A stretch of DNA of 7,624 bases, taken from positions 1-7,624 of the forward strand of contig CAMPHX010000052.1 in the NCBI GenBank assembly GCA_946886085.1, in the 5' to 3' direction. The notes under the pieces were generated by a model, which was given only the letters and a program-made list of their open reading frames with translations, was not told the DNA's origin and did no database searches. Below are positions 1 to 6,813 of the stretch, one piece after another. The position numbers and the translations under genes are program-made. Position 1 is the first letter of the stretch; every line of letters starts with the position of its first letter. This DNA is from an uncultured Flavobacteriales bacterium (GTDB lineage Bacteria; Bacteroidota; Bacteroidia; Flavobacteriales; Vicingaceae).

Positions 1-2390
1 GTCAAAGAGTTATTGTGCCTTTTGGTAGTCGAGGCAAATTATACACTGCTTTAGTTAAGCAAAAACACCATACTCCTCCAAAAGAGTATCAAGCAAAATA
101 TTTATACGCTATATTAGATAACTATCCTATTGTAAATGAAAAACAGTTAAAACATTGGGATTGGATAGCCGATTATTATCTTGCTTATCCGGGTGATATA
201 TTTAATGCGGCTATTCCTGGAGCTTTAAAGCTATCTAGCGAAACAAAATTTGTAATTAATAGAAATACTGAGTTTAATGACAACGATTTAAGTGATGATG
301 AATACCAAGTTTATGAGGCTTTAACGGTTAGGGAAGTACTGACACTTAGCGATGTTTCTGAAATTTTAGCAGTAAAAAATATTCATCAAATTATAAAATC
401 GCTGATAGAAAAAAATATCATTATAGTTGTTGAAGAAATTAATGAAAAATATAAGCCTAAAGTGGTACAGTTTGTTAGACTTACAGCTTTTGCTAATAAA
501 GAGGAAAATTTACCTGCGATATTTGATGATTTATCTAGGGCAAAAAAACAACTGGCAGCATTAATGAGTTTTGTTCAGCTTTCTAATCGATATCAGCAAA
601 TTACTTACGAAGTTCCAAAATTAAATCTTCAAAAAAAAGCTAATGTAAGTAGTAGTGTAATCAATCAGTTGGTAGAGAAAAATATTTTTGAGATTTATGA
701 TGTAGTTGTAAATAGGTTAGATGATTATGGAAAAGAAGTACAAGATGTTAAATCGCTTAATGAGCATCAGATTAAAGCTTACAACGAAATAAAAACATCC
801 TTTAAACAACACGACACTGTTTTGCTACATGGTGTAACCGGCTCCGGAAAAACAGAGATTTATATTCAACTTATAAAAGAAGTTTTAGAAGAAGGTAAAC
901 AAGTACTGTATCTGTTACCCGAAATTGCTTTAACAACTCAATTAATTGTGCGTTTGCAAAAAGTTTTTGGAGATACAATTGGAGTTTATCATTCTAAATT
1001 TAATGAAAATGAACGTGTAGAAGTTTGGAATGAGGTGTTAAATTTTAATTTAGTTGCTAATAAAGAAAATAAGAGGTTTCAGATAATTATGGGAGCTCGC
1101 TCAGCAATGTTTCTTCCGTATAGTAATTTAGGTTTAATAGTGATTGATGAAGAACATGAGAATACTTTTAAACAGTTCGATCCATCACCAAGGTATAATG
1201 CAAGAGATGCTTCCATAGTGTTGGCGAAATTACACAAAGCAAAAGTATTGTTAGGTTCGGCAACTCCTGCTATTGAAACCTATTGGAATGCCAAAGAAAA
1301 CAAATATGGATTGGTAGAATTAAATTACCGTCATGGAAAGGTGTTGTTACCTGAGATACTTTGTGCAGACATAAAAGAAGCTACTAGAAAAAAACAAATG
1401 AAATCTCACTTCTCTCCATTATTAATAGAAAGTATGGAGGAAGCTTTTAAAAATAAGGAACAAGTTATTTTGTTTCAAAACAGAAGGGGGTATGCTCCTT
1501 ATATGATTTGTGAAGATTGTGGAAATGTGCCTGAATGTAATAATTGTGATGTTTCTTTAACGTATTATAAGTATACGCATCAGTTAAAATGCCATTATTG
1601 TGGAGTTTCTAAAAATATGCCTTCAAAATGTCTTGCTTGTGGAAGTAGTAGAATTTCGTTAAAAGGTTTTGGTACTGAGCAAATAGAGGAGGAGTTGGCA
1701 TTATTCTTCCCAAAAATTAGAATTACAAGAATGGATGCTGATAGTACTAAAAGCAAAAATGCATATCAAAAAATTATTAATGATTTTGAAGAACATCAAA
1801 TAGATGTGTTGGTAGGAACTCAGATGGTTACCAAAGGGTTAGATTTTAACAACGTTTCTTTGGTTGGAATATTAAATGCGGATAACATGCTGAAATTTCC
1901 TGATTTTAGAGCGTTTGAAAAGGCTTATCAAATGATGAGTCAGGTAAGTGGAAGAGCAGGAAGAACCAAGAGAGGAAAAGTGATTATACAAACTTACGAA
2001 CCATATCATCCTATTATTAGACAGGTAATGGAGAGTAATTATATAGAAATGTATAATGATGAAATGATTCAGCGTAAAAAGTTTAACTATCCGCCATATT
2101 GTAGATTAATAAGTTTTACATTAAAACATAAAGACCAAAATAAATTAAATATAGGAGCGGATGAATTTACCAATGCACTTAAAAAGAAGTTTGGTACTCG
2201 TGTGTTAGGACCTGAATATCCGGCAGTATCAAGAGTTAAAAATTATTACCAGAAGAAAGTTTTAATAAAGATTGAAAGAAAAATTTCAGTAACAAAAGCA
2301 CGAGACTTAATTTTAGAGGTAAAACATCATTTTGAAGCTTTTAGCAAATATAAAGCTATTAGAATTTCAATAGATGTAGATCCTTATTAG
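1..2390 (+). CDS. priA: Primosomal protein N' (PriA), replication-restart DNA helicase, 5'-truncated by the window edge
   Basis: PriA is a superfamily 2 3'-to-5' helicase that recognises stalled or repaired forks and reloads the replicative helicase. The frame is open to the left edge (first full codon at position 3, reading QRVIVPFG), which is the end of the usual N-terminal 3'-DNA-binding strand, so the GTG at 15 is an internal Val and a few tens of residues are missing. Numbering from the codon at 15: rest of the DNA-binding domain with the DYYLAYPGD stretch (about 1-75), winged-helix region (about 96-140), Walker A GVTGSGKTE (273-281), DEEH box (378-381), GSAT motif III (414-417), motif VI QVSGRAGR (643-650) and a C-terminal PriA domain ending at 791. 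Between the helicase lobes are eight cysteines in four CxxC pairs (499/502, 508/511, 526/529, 539/542), the two zinc sites of the family. All key residues are present, so it should be functional. It ends 5 bases from the convergent gene. Identification is very secure. Confidence 0.97.
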   Translation, partial: QRVIVPFGSRGKLYTALVKQKHHTPPKEYQAKYLYAILDNYPIVNEKQLKHWDWIADYYLAYPGDIFNAAIPGALKLSSETKFVINRNTEFNDNDLSDDEYQVYEALTVREVLTLSDVSEILAVKNIHQIIKSLIEKNIIIVVEEINEKYKPKVVQFVRLTAFANKEENLPAIFDDLSRAKKQLAALMSFVQLSNRYQQITYEVPKLNLQKKANVSSSVINQLVEKNIFEIYDVVVNRLDDYGKEVQDVKSLNEHQIKAYNEIKTSFKQHDTVLLHGVTGSGKTEIYIQLIKEVLEEGKQVLYLLPEIALTTQLIVRLQKVFGDTIGVYHSKFNENERVEVWNEVLNFNLVANKENKRFQIIMGARSAMFLPYSNLGLIVIDEEHENTFKQFDPSPRYNARDASIVLAKLHKAKVLLGSATPAIETYWNAKENKYGLVELNYRHGKVLLPEILCADIKEATRKKQMKSHFSPLLIESMEEAFKNKEQVILFQNRRGYAPYMICEDCGNVPECNNCDVSLTYYKYTHQLKCHYCGVSKNMPSKCLACGSSRISLKGFGTEQIEEELALFFPKIRITRMDADSTKSKNAYQKIINDFEEHQIDVLVGTQMVTKGLDFNNVSLVGILNADNMLKFPDFRAFEKAYQMMSQVSGRAGRTKRGKVIIQTYEPYHPIIRQVMESNYIEMYNDEMIQRKKFNYPPYCRLISFTLKHKDQNKLNIGADEFTNALKKKFGTRVLGPEYPAVSRVKNYYQKKVLIKIERKISVTKARDLILEVKHHFEAFSKYKAIRISIDVDPY

Positions 2391-2395
2391 TTGAG

Positions 2396-5300
2396 TTATC
2401 TTATCAAAGTAACTGTGCCAATTAGCTCACCTCGTTTATTGAGTACATCTTTAAAAATTACCTTCCAAACGTAAGTGTCATTTTTCACTAAAGAACCTTT
2501 GTAAGTTCCATTCCAGCCACTTTCCATGTTATCAGAGTAAAAAAGCTTTTCTCCCCAACGGTCGAAAATATACAATTCAAATTCTTTAATGTCCACGCCA
2601 TAAGCATAGAAAATATCGTTAATTCCATCTCCATCAGGAGTAAAGGAGTTAGGAACATAAATGGCTCCATCAAAAAATACACTTATTGTATCATAATTAT
2701 AGCACCCATTAGCACCTAAAACGGTTAAATAGTAAGTAGAAGATGCTTGAGCATTTACTATTGGATTAGGACAATCGGAGCAAGTTAACCCTTCTTTTGG
2801 TGTCCATGTATATTGTACACCATTCGAATTAGAATTAAGTTGAACTGTTTCTCCCCAAGAAGCTTCAATATCATCTCCTAAATTTACTATGGGGTTGATT
2901 AAGGTATCAACAAAAACAGAAAGAACAGTAATGCAGCCATTACTATCGGTTACATCTACATAATAAGTTATGGGTACATAAATTTCTGGAGAGATAGTAG
3001 TACTTGTGTTGTTGCTAAGCCCCATTGTTGGCGACCAATAATAACTTTCTCCGCCACTTGCCCATAAATTAGCTCTGTTTCCAATACAGACAGCAGTATC
3101 GTTAACAATATCAGCATGAACATCTATTATGCTTAGAGTTAGTGTATCGTAATCATTTCCACAACCGTTGGCAGCTTCTAAAATATAAGTTGTTGTTTGT
3201 GTTGGATAAGCTAAAGAAGAGGAGTCATTTGGAGTGGCAAGTGTCGCGTTTGGTGTCCATGAATAAGTTTGTCCACCGTAACCGTAAATGATAATGGTAT
3301 CGCCTTGGCAAATGGTATCATCATCCATAGTTGTGGCATTAGGTAAAAGAGTATCAATAGTAACAGTGGTTGTCGTATCCCAAGTACAATTGTTGTTATC
3401 GGTTATTTCAACAGTATAAATGGTGTTTGTACTTGGTGTAGCCATAGGGTTGGCAATGGTATTATTGTTAAGACTTGCTGCAGGTTGCCACAAATAACCC
3501 ACACCACCATAAGCTGTGAGTTGCGCACTTTGTCCTAAACAAACCATTGTATCAGGGTTAATATCAATATTTTTTTGGAATACCGTTACTAAAATTTCTG
3601 AGGTATCTATTCCGCAACTATCATGAACTATGACAGTATAAAGGGTAGTGGTATCTGGCCATACTAATGGATTGTCAATACTATCGTTAGAAATATTATA
3701 ATTTGGAGACCATACATAACTAGCACCGCCACTCGCATTAAGTTGAATAGAGTCTCCTCTACAAACTCCATTAATTGGATTAGTGATAGCTGTTGGTGGA
3801 GCTGCAATAAAGACATCAACATAGTCGGTATCTACTAAAATACACGAAACAGAGTCGAGTGCGATTAGCATTACATGATAAGTTCCTGCTGAGTCGAATA
3901 CATGAGTTGGTTGAAAATCACTAGAAGTATATCCGTCATCAAAATCCCAAAAATAGGTTACACCACCATTACTTAAGTTTTGAAATTGAACGGTATCTCC
4001 AACACAATAATAGGGTGTAGTAAACACTTCTGCATCGGCAGTTAAACTTGATAAATCTAATTTAAAAACACCTAAATTACAATTTGTACTATTATCAGTA
4101 TTTGACCAAGCACCTGGAGTGGTTGGAAAATCTGATGTGGAACCAAAACAAGAAGCACAAACGGCTTGGTAAACAATACCTTTTTTATCAAACCTACTAG
4201 TTCCTCCATCAACATGATCGAAACTAGCATTACCACCAAAAAAAGTGGCATACATTAAGCTGTCAGCATCTTCCGAGAACATGGCTAAATAATAGTCACT
4301 ACCGTCTGTTGTTGGTTGTATAGCGTTTGGTGTTATTGGTAAATTGTTGGTAGTACTGTTGGTTGCTAATGCTGTTGAGTTTACTGCTCCTCCCCACCCG
4401 GAAAGTAAGATGTAATTACATTCATTAACCAAAAATGCAGAAAGAGCAATGTCAATAAATCCCGACCCTGTACCAAAAGTTGTTGAAAATACAGTCGTAG
4501 ATAAATCGTTAGTAAGTTTATGTAAAAACTGTCCACTACTGGGGTTGTTATAAACTGTAGCGGGAAAAATAGGGTATCCATTTCTTGTTTGTCCAACGAC
4601 ATAGACATTGTCAGCAGTATCTAATTGTACAAAGTAACACTGGTTATAGTCGTTTGCTGTACCAATATAAGTACTGGCAAGAATTGATGTTGCATTGTTA
4701 TTTATTTTCATTAACCAACCGTCAGTATTACCTAGGCTTGTAGGGTTTAATGTTCCCAATGTAGTAGGGAAGTCATTACTGGTAGTTCCTCCAGTGACTA
4801 AAATATCACCATTACTTGCAAATTGAAGGGAGTAAGCAGCATCAGTTCCTGTTCCACCAACATAAGTGCTAAAAAGTAAAGTATTTAAGTTAGGAGATAG
4901 CTTAAAAACGCATCCATCATTTCCACCTGCATTAGCAGATTGGATTGTTCCTACTGTTACAGGAAAATCTGTTGATGAACTTACTGTAGCTACAAAAATG
5001 TTATCGTTAGTATCAACAATAATTTCTCCTCGATGTTCATCAGCATAATTGTATTGGAGTGGTTGTATATTATTTAAGCCATCATTGGCACTACCTCCAA
5101 TATAAGTTGAAGCTAGTAAGGTTTGACCGTTAGCACTGAATTTAATTACATAAGTATCATAGGCTCCAGAAAGGGTTGTTGAATAAGCTCCCGGTGTTGT
5201 AGGGAAATTATTGGAACCTGTTGTTCCGAAAACCAATAATTCATCATTGCTATTCACTATCATACTATGAGGATAGTCGGAATTACCCCCACCAAAATAA

Positions 5301-6238
5301 GTGGAATATTCTAATGAAGAACCATTTGGTGAAAACTTACTAATAGATATGTCTAAAGCTCCTCCACCAAAAGTGGTTTGTATTGCGCCTATTGTAACAG
5401 GGTAACCAACTCCAAAACTTACACCTCCACCGTATAAGTTTCCTAAGTCATTAAACGTTGAGGTATATCCCCAGTTATCAACAGTAGCACCAGAATAAGA
5501 AGCAAAAATAAGAGCCGGATCTATGATTAATGGATAGTTGGTATTATATCCTTTTGGAAAATGAAAATTCAAGGTATTGCTTTCTAATTGGAACAAACAT
5601 TTCACTTCTTTTTCTTTACCATTAATGTTTTGATAGGCATAAGGTTTTTGTTCAATAATTTCATTTACTGATGTTTTGATATGTAAGTTGCCATTTTTGA
5701 TGAAAATTTCATCAACACCATCATAAGTTAGTTGTATGTCTTGTGGGTTGCCACTTGGTTGAACAATAAAATCATATTTAAAAATACCATCTTTTAGATA
5801 AAATGCTAAATCAATGTTGTTGTACAGTTGATGATAAGTCATTTCTTCGTATTTCTTCACATTGGAAGCCCATTTGGAACTATTATTTCCAATAAAGTAA
5901 TTTTCGTAGTCAGGTCTTATTGATGCAGGTTGCAGCGTAGCATTTAGCGAGTTTTTAAAATGAACTTTAAAAGCATGTAAATTAATAATAGAATCTGCTG
6001 AGGTAGGATTTTTAATAAAGTTATGATGTAATTCGTCTATTCTTAGTAAATCAGTTTCTTTAAAAAATTGATAAGTCAAGCTATTTTGTTCTAAAAATAA
6101 TTCCCCGGCAGGTAGTTTTGCTTTGTAGAGTACATTGTCGTGCCATTGACCTTTGTTTTCTTTAAACTCAATATAGGGTCGCTGGGCAAGAGCCGAAAAA
6201 CCTAATAGAAGACTGATTATGAGTAAATAGTTTTTCAA
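2396..6238 (-). CDS. Large T9SS-exported modular surface protein: SBBP beta-propeller, PKD, Ig-like repeats, type B sorting domain
   Basis: This 1280-residue protein is probably exported by the Sec system and then by T9SS to the cell surface or medium. Domains in order: signal peptide 1-18 (MKNYLLIISLLLGFSALA, likely cut before Gln19); an N-terminal domain of the kind that precedes SBBP repeats (about 20-240, starting FKENKGQW); seven SBBP-type repeats (241-731) with recurring STYxGG, FPTTPGA and DxYxxKFS motifs; a PKD domain (about 733-812, with FWDFDDG and HVFDSAGTY); five Ig-like repeats of about 75 residues (813-1190); and a gliding-motility-associated C-terminal domain (1191-1280) with NSFTPDGDGIND, FDRWGE and a final GTVTLIR. 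That last domain is the T9SS type B sorting signal. The start is a TTG: an in-frame TAA lies 12 bases upstream, the next in-frame Met is about residue 133, and only the TTG yields the complete signal peptide. No Shine-Dalgarno is visible. The domain set suggests adhesion or binding of polymers, but no catalytic site is seen and the ligand is unknown. Confidence 0.93.
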   Translation of the reverse strand: MKNYLLIISLLLGFSALAQRPYIEFKENKGQWHDNVLYKAKLPAGELFLEQNSLTYQFFKETDLLRIDELHHNFIKNPTSADSIINLHAFKVHFKNSLNATLQPASIRPDYENYFIGNNSSKWASNVKKYEEMTYHQLYNNIDLAFYLKDGIFKYDFIVQPSGNPQDIQLTYDGVDEIFIKNGNLHIKTSVNEIIEQKPYAYQNINGKEKEVKCLFQLESNTLNFHFPKGYNTNYPLIIDPALIFASYSGATVDNWGYTSTFNDLGNLYGGGVSFGVGYPVTIGAIQTTFGGGALDISISKFSPNGSSLEYSTYFGGGNSDYPHSMIVNSNDELLVFGTTGSNNFPTTPGAYSTTLSGAYDTYVIKFSANGQTLLASTYIGGSANDGLNNIQPLQYNYADEHRGEIIVDTNDNIFVATVSSSTDFPVTVGTIQSANAGGNDGCVFKLSPNLNTLLFSTYVGGTGTDAAYSLQFASNGDILVTGGTTSNDFPTTLGTLNPTSLGNTDGWLMKINNNATSILASTYIGTANDYNQCYFVQLDTADNVYVVGQTRNGYPIFPATVYNNPSSGQFLHKLTNDLSTTVFSTTFGTGSGFIDIALSAFLVNECNYILLSGWGGAVNSTALATNSTTNNLPITPNAIQPTTDGSDYYLAMFSEDADSLMYATFFGGNASFDHVDGGTSRFDKKGIVYQAVCASCFGSTSDFPTTPGAWSNTDNSTNCNLGVFKLDLSSLTADAEVFTTPYYCVGDTVQFQNLSNGGVTYFWDFDDGYTSSDFQPTHVFDSAGTYHVMLIALDSVSCILVDTDYVDVFIAAPPTAITNPINGVCRGDSIQLNASGGASYVWSPNYNISNDSIDNPLVWPDTTTLYTVIVHDSCGIDTSEILVTVFQKNIDINPDTMVCLGQSAQLTAYGGVGYLWQPAASLNNNTIANPMATPSTNTIYTVEITDNNNCTWDTTTTVTIDTLLPNATTMDDDTICQGDTIIIYGYGGQTYSWTPNATLATPNDSSSLAYPTQTTTYILEAANGCGNDYDTLTLSIIDVHADIVNDTAVCIGNRANLWASGGESYYWSPTMGLSNNTSTTISPEIYVPITYYVDVTDSNGCITVLSVFVDTLINPIVNLGDDIEASWGETVQLNSNSNGVQYTWTPKEGLTCSDCPNPIVNAQASSTYYLTVLGANGCYNYDTISVFFDGAIYVPNSFTPDGDGINDIFYAYGVDIKEFELYIFDRWGEKLFYSDNMESGWNGTYKGSLVKNDTYVWKVIFKDVLNKRGELIGTVTLIR
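2399..2668 (-). other. Gliding-motility-associated C-terminal domain (T9SS type B sorting signal)
   Basis: Residues 1191-1280 match the family closely: VPNSFTPDGDGINDIF (1196-1210), an FDRWGEKLF strand (1225-1233), a GWNGTYKG turn (1241-1248), NDTYVWKVIFKD and a final GTVTLIR ending at the C-terminus. In known type B cargo this domain directs passage through the T9SS outer-membrane translocon. It is complete, so the protein should be an exported cargo rather than a remnant. Confidence 0.93.
2669..3802 (-). repeat. Five tandem Ig-like repeats in the large T9SS protein
   Basis: Residues about 813-888, 889-963, 964-1038, 1039-1113 and 1114-1190 share the plan xVCxGxxxxL, then GGxxYxWxPxxxL, then P-x-x-TTxYTVxVxDxxGC. 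The first four each have one Cys pair with nearly constant spacing: 826/875, 900/951, 977/1026 and 1051/1102 (49-51 residues apart), consistent with one disulfide per domain. The fifth departs from this: Ser1127 replaces the first Cys, and a CSDC pair (1153/1156) appears with Cys1179. Such arrays commonly form a stalk ahead of the T9SS type B domain. Confidence 0.85.
3803..4042 (-). other. PKD domain segment of the large T9SS protein
   Basis: Residues 733-812 show the PKD hallmark: a WDFDDG strand (764-769), then a HVFDSAGTY turn (779-787) and a closing V-x-L-x-A strand. PKD domains are extracellular beta-sandwich spacers or binding modules. Two cysteines (745 and 799) sit where the following Ig-like repeats also carry theirs, so a disulfide is possible. 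Confidence 0.85.
4046..5518 (-). repeat. Seven tandem SBBP-type repeats encoding a beta-propeller
   Basis: Within the large surface protein, residues about 241-307, 308-372, 373-452, 453-517, 518-580, 581-659 and 660-730 each follow the same plan: an opening strand such as YSTYFGG, LASTYIGG or FSTYVGG, a central strand such as NDELLVFG or NDNIFVAT, an FPTTPGA-like turn, and a closing strand such as DTYVIKFS or DGCVFKLS. Repeats 3 and 6 are about 15 residues longer, and repeats 1, 5 and 6 are the most divergent. Seven units match the seven blades expected of the SBBP family. At DNA level only the STYxGG segment recurs recognisably (for example near 4855, 5094 and 5289), so the repeats are old rather than recent duplications. 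Confidence 0.85.
6185..6238 (-). other. Sec signal peptide of the large T9SS protein
   Basis: Residues 1-18 have a short basic start (Lys2), a hydrophobic core (LLIISLLLGF) and a small-residue cleavage context (SALA before Gln19). Cleavage before Gln is common in Bacteroidota secreted proteins. The peptide fixes the TTG as the start codon. Confidence 0.85.
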
Positions 6239-6265
6239 AATAGCACCAAATTATGTTGCAATGTA

Positions 6266-6273
6266 CAAATGTA
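6266..6273 (-). promoter_or_regulatory. Possible -7 element for the large T9SS gene
   Basis: The minus strand reads TACATTTG, an exact match to the Bacteroidota -7 consensus TAnnTTTG, 27 bases upstream of the TTG start, which would give a leader of roughly 20 bases. No TTG or TTTG is found at the expected distance further upstream, so only half the promoter is supported. In AT-rich DNA such a match can occur by chance. Confidence 0.27.
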
Positions 6274-6277
6274 ATTA

Positions 6278-6301
6278 AAACAGTTGATTTATAGACTGTT
6301 T
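6278..6301 (-). terminator. Possible weak hairpin terminator of the Rieske-like lipoprotein gene
   Basis: The minus strand, about 31 bases past the lipoprotein stop codon, reads AAACAGT, a 10-base loop, then ACTGTTT followed by TAATT. The 7-bp stem has only two G-C pairs and the T-run is short and interrupted, so it would be a weak intrinsic terminator at best. A second ACTG/CAGT pairing just upstream would compete with it. It lies immediately ahead of the possible -7 element of the next gene. Confidence 0.3.
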
Positions 6302-6332
6302 AGAGCAGTTTTAGTTGCCTTGAAATAATGAT

Positions 6333-6749
6333 TTAATTGTAAATTCTTAAGGTAGCTCCATCAAAAGAAGTATTGTATTCTTTTAAGGGCATCACAGCAG
6401 GACTTCTTAGAACAGAACCATCTGTAATTAAAAATTGAGAACCACAACAATCGTCTATAGCAGAAATATTATTGGTTTCCACACTAACCAATGCACAACT
6501 GTTCTCCGGTTGGAAAGTACAATGTCTATCAAACGCTCTAAATTGATCATTAGAAACTTTATAGACAATAATTCCTCTAGAACCTCCTGTTAAATAAATC
6601 CAGCTATTTACAGCATTAAGTTCTATAAATTGAGGATCGGTAGTTTGCATGTAAATATTTACAGGAACATAAGGGATGTTTGCATTATTATCTTTCTTGC
6701 AACCAAGAGAAGAAATGAGTAAAAGCAATATAAGGAATAATTTGTTCAT
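6333..6749 (-). CDS. Small lipoprotein with a Rieske-like domain lacking the canonical iron-sulfur ligands
   Basis: This 138-residue protein starts with a lipoprotein signal (MNKLFLILLLLISSLGCKKD): the SLGC lipobox puts the acylated Cys at 17, and KKDNN follows. The body (about 28-138) resembles a Rieske fold: GGSRGIIVYKV strands, FDRHC (73-77), DDCCGSQF (99-106), DGSVLRSPAVMPL (110-122) and a C-terminal TLRIYN strand. A true Rieske site has CxH and CxxH motifs. Here the sites read HC (76-77) and CC (101-102), and His76 is the only histidine, so a normal two-Cys two-His [2Fe-2S] cluster cannot form. Cys85 is a further cysteine. The function is unknown: candidates are an altered metal site, a disulfide-stabilised binding domain or a purely structural role. 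The ATG at 6749 is chosen over a GTG directly before it (6752) because it gives a standard lipoprotein start. The gene lies between the T9SS cargo gene and the methyltransferase gene on the same strand. Confidence 0.85.
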   Translation of the reverse strand: MNKLFLILLLLISSLGCKKDNNANIPYVPVNIYMQTTDPQFIELNAVNSWIYLTGGSRGIIVYKVSNDQFRAFDRHCTFQPENSCALVSVETNNISAIDDCCGSQFLITDGSVLRSPAVMPLKEYNTSFDGATLRIYN

Positions 6750-6774
6750 CACTTTTTAAGTAGTTTTCAGAGTG

Positions 6775-6792
6775 TAAAGTTAATTAACTTTA
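6775..6792. repeat. 18-base perfect palindrome in the gap upstream of the lipoprotein gene
   Basis: TAAAGTTAATTAACTTTA reads identically on both strands. It overlaps the candidate -7 element, and GAGT/ACTC arms (6770-6773 and 6798-6801) flank it with a small asymmetric bulge. No T-run follows on either strand, so it does not look like an intrinsic terminator. It could be an operator for a dimeric regulator, a transcript-end stem-loop, or a chance AT-rich palindrome. Confidence 0.6.
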
Positions 6793-6807
6793 AGTTTACT
6801 CCCAACA
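6775..6807 (-). promoter_or_regulatory. Candidate Bacteroidota-type promoter of the lipoprotein gene
   Basis: On the minus strand TGTTG (6803-6807) is followed after 20 bases by TAACTTTA (6775-6782). This fits the Bacteroidota pattern TTG, 19-21 bases, TAnnTTTG with one mismatch at the last base. The -7 element is 25 bases ahead of the ATG at 6749, giving a leader of about 15-20 bases. It lies fully in the gap after the methyltransferase stop codon, so the lipoprotein gene could be transcribed on its own. Confidence 0.38.
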
Positions 6808-6813
6808 TGTTAG

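Noticed and set aside
15..17. GTG as the start codon of priA
   Set aside because: The frame is open upstream and reads QRVIV before PFG, the normal internal PriA sequence, so this is an internal Val in a gene cut by the window edge.
2336..2362. AGCTTT/AAAGCT inverted repeat near the end of priA as a terminator
   Set aside because: The 6-bp stem lies inside priA coding sequence and no T-run follows on either strand.
2488..2682. 64-codon minus-strand open frame
   Set aside because: It lies wholly within the type B sorting domain coding sequence in another frame and has no recognisable features.
4381..4608. 75-codon minus-strand open frame
   Set aside because: It is out of frame inside the propeller coding region, which has strong protein-level repeat conservation in the other frame.
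4866..5048. 60-codon plus-strand open frame
   Set aside because: It is antisense to the propeller repeats, and its composition is explained by the complement of the repeated coding sequence.
2669..5518. Repetitive region as a CRISPR array or mobile-element repeats
   Set aside because: The repetition is at protein level (propeller and Ig-like domains) in one long open frame; there are no identical direct repeats with unique spacers.
6750..6752. GTG start for the lipoprotein gene
   Set aside because: It only adds one Met directly before the ATG at 6749, which gives a normal MNKLF lipoprotein start.
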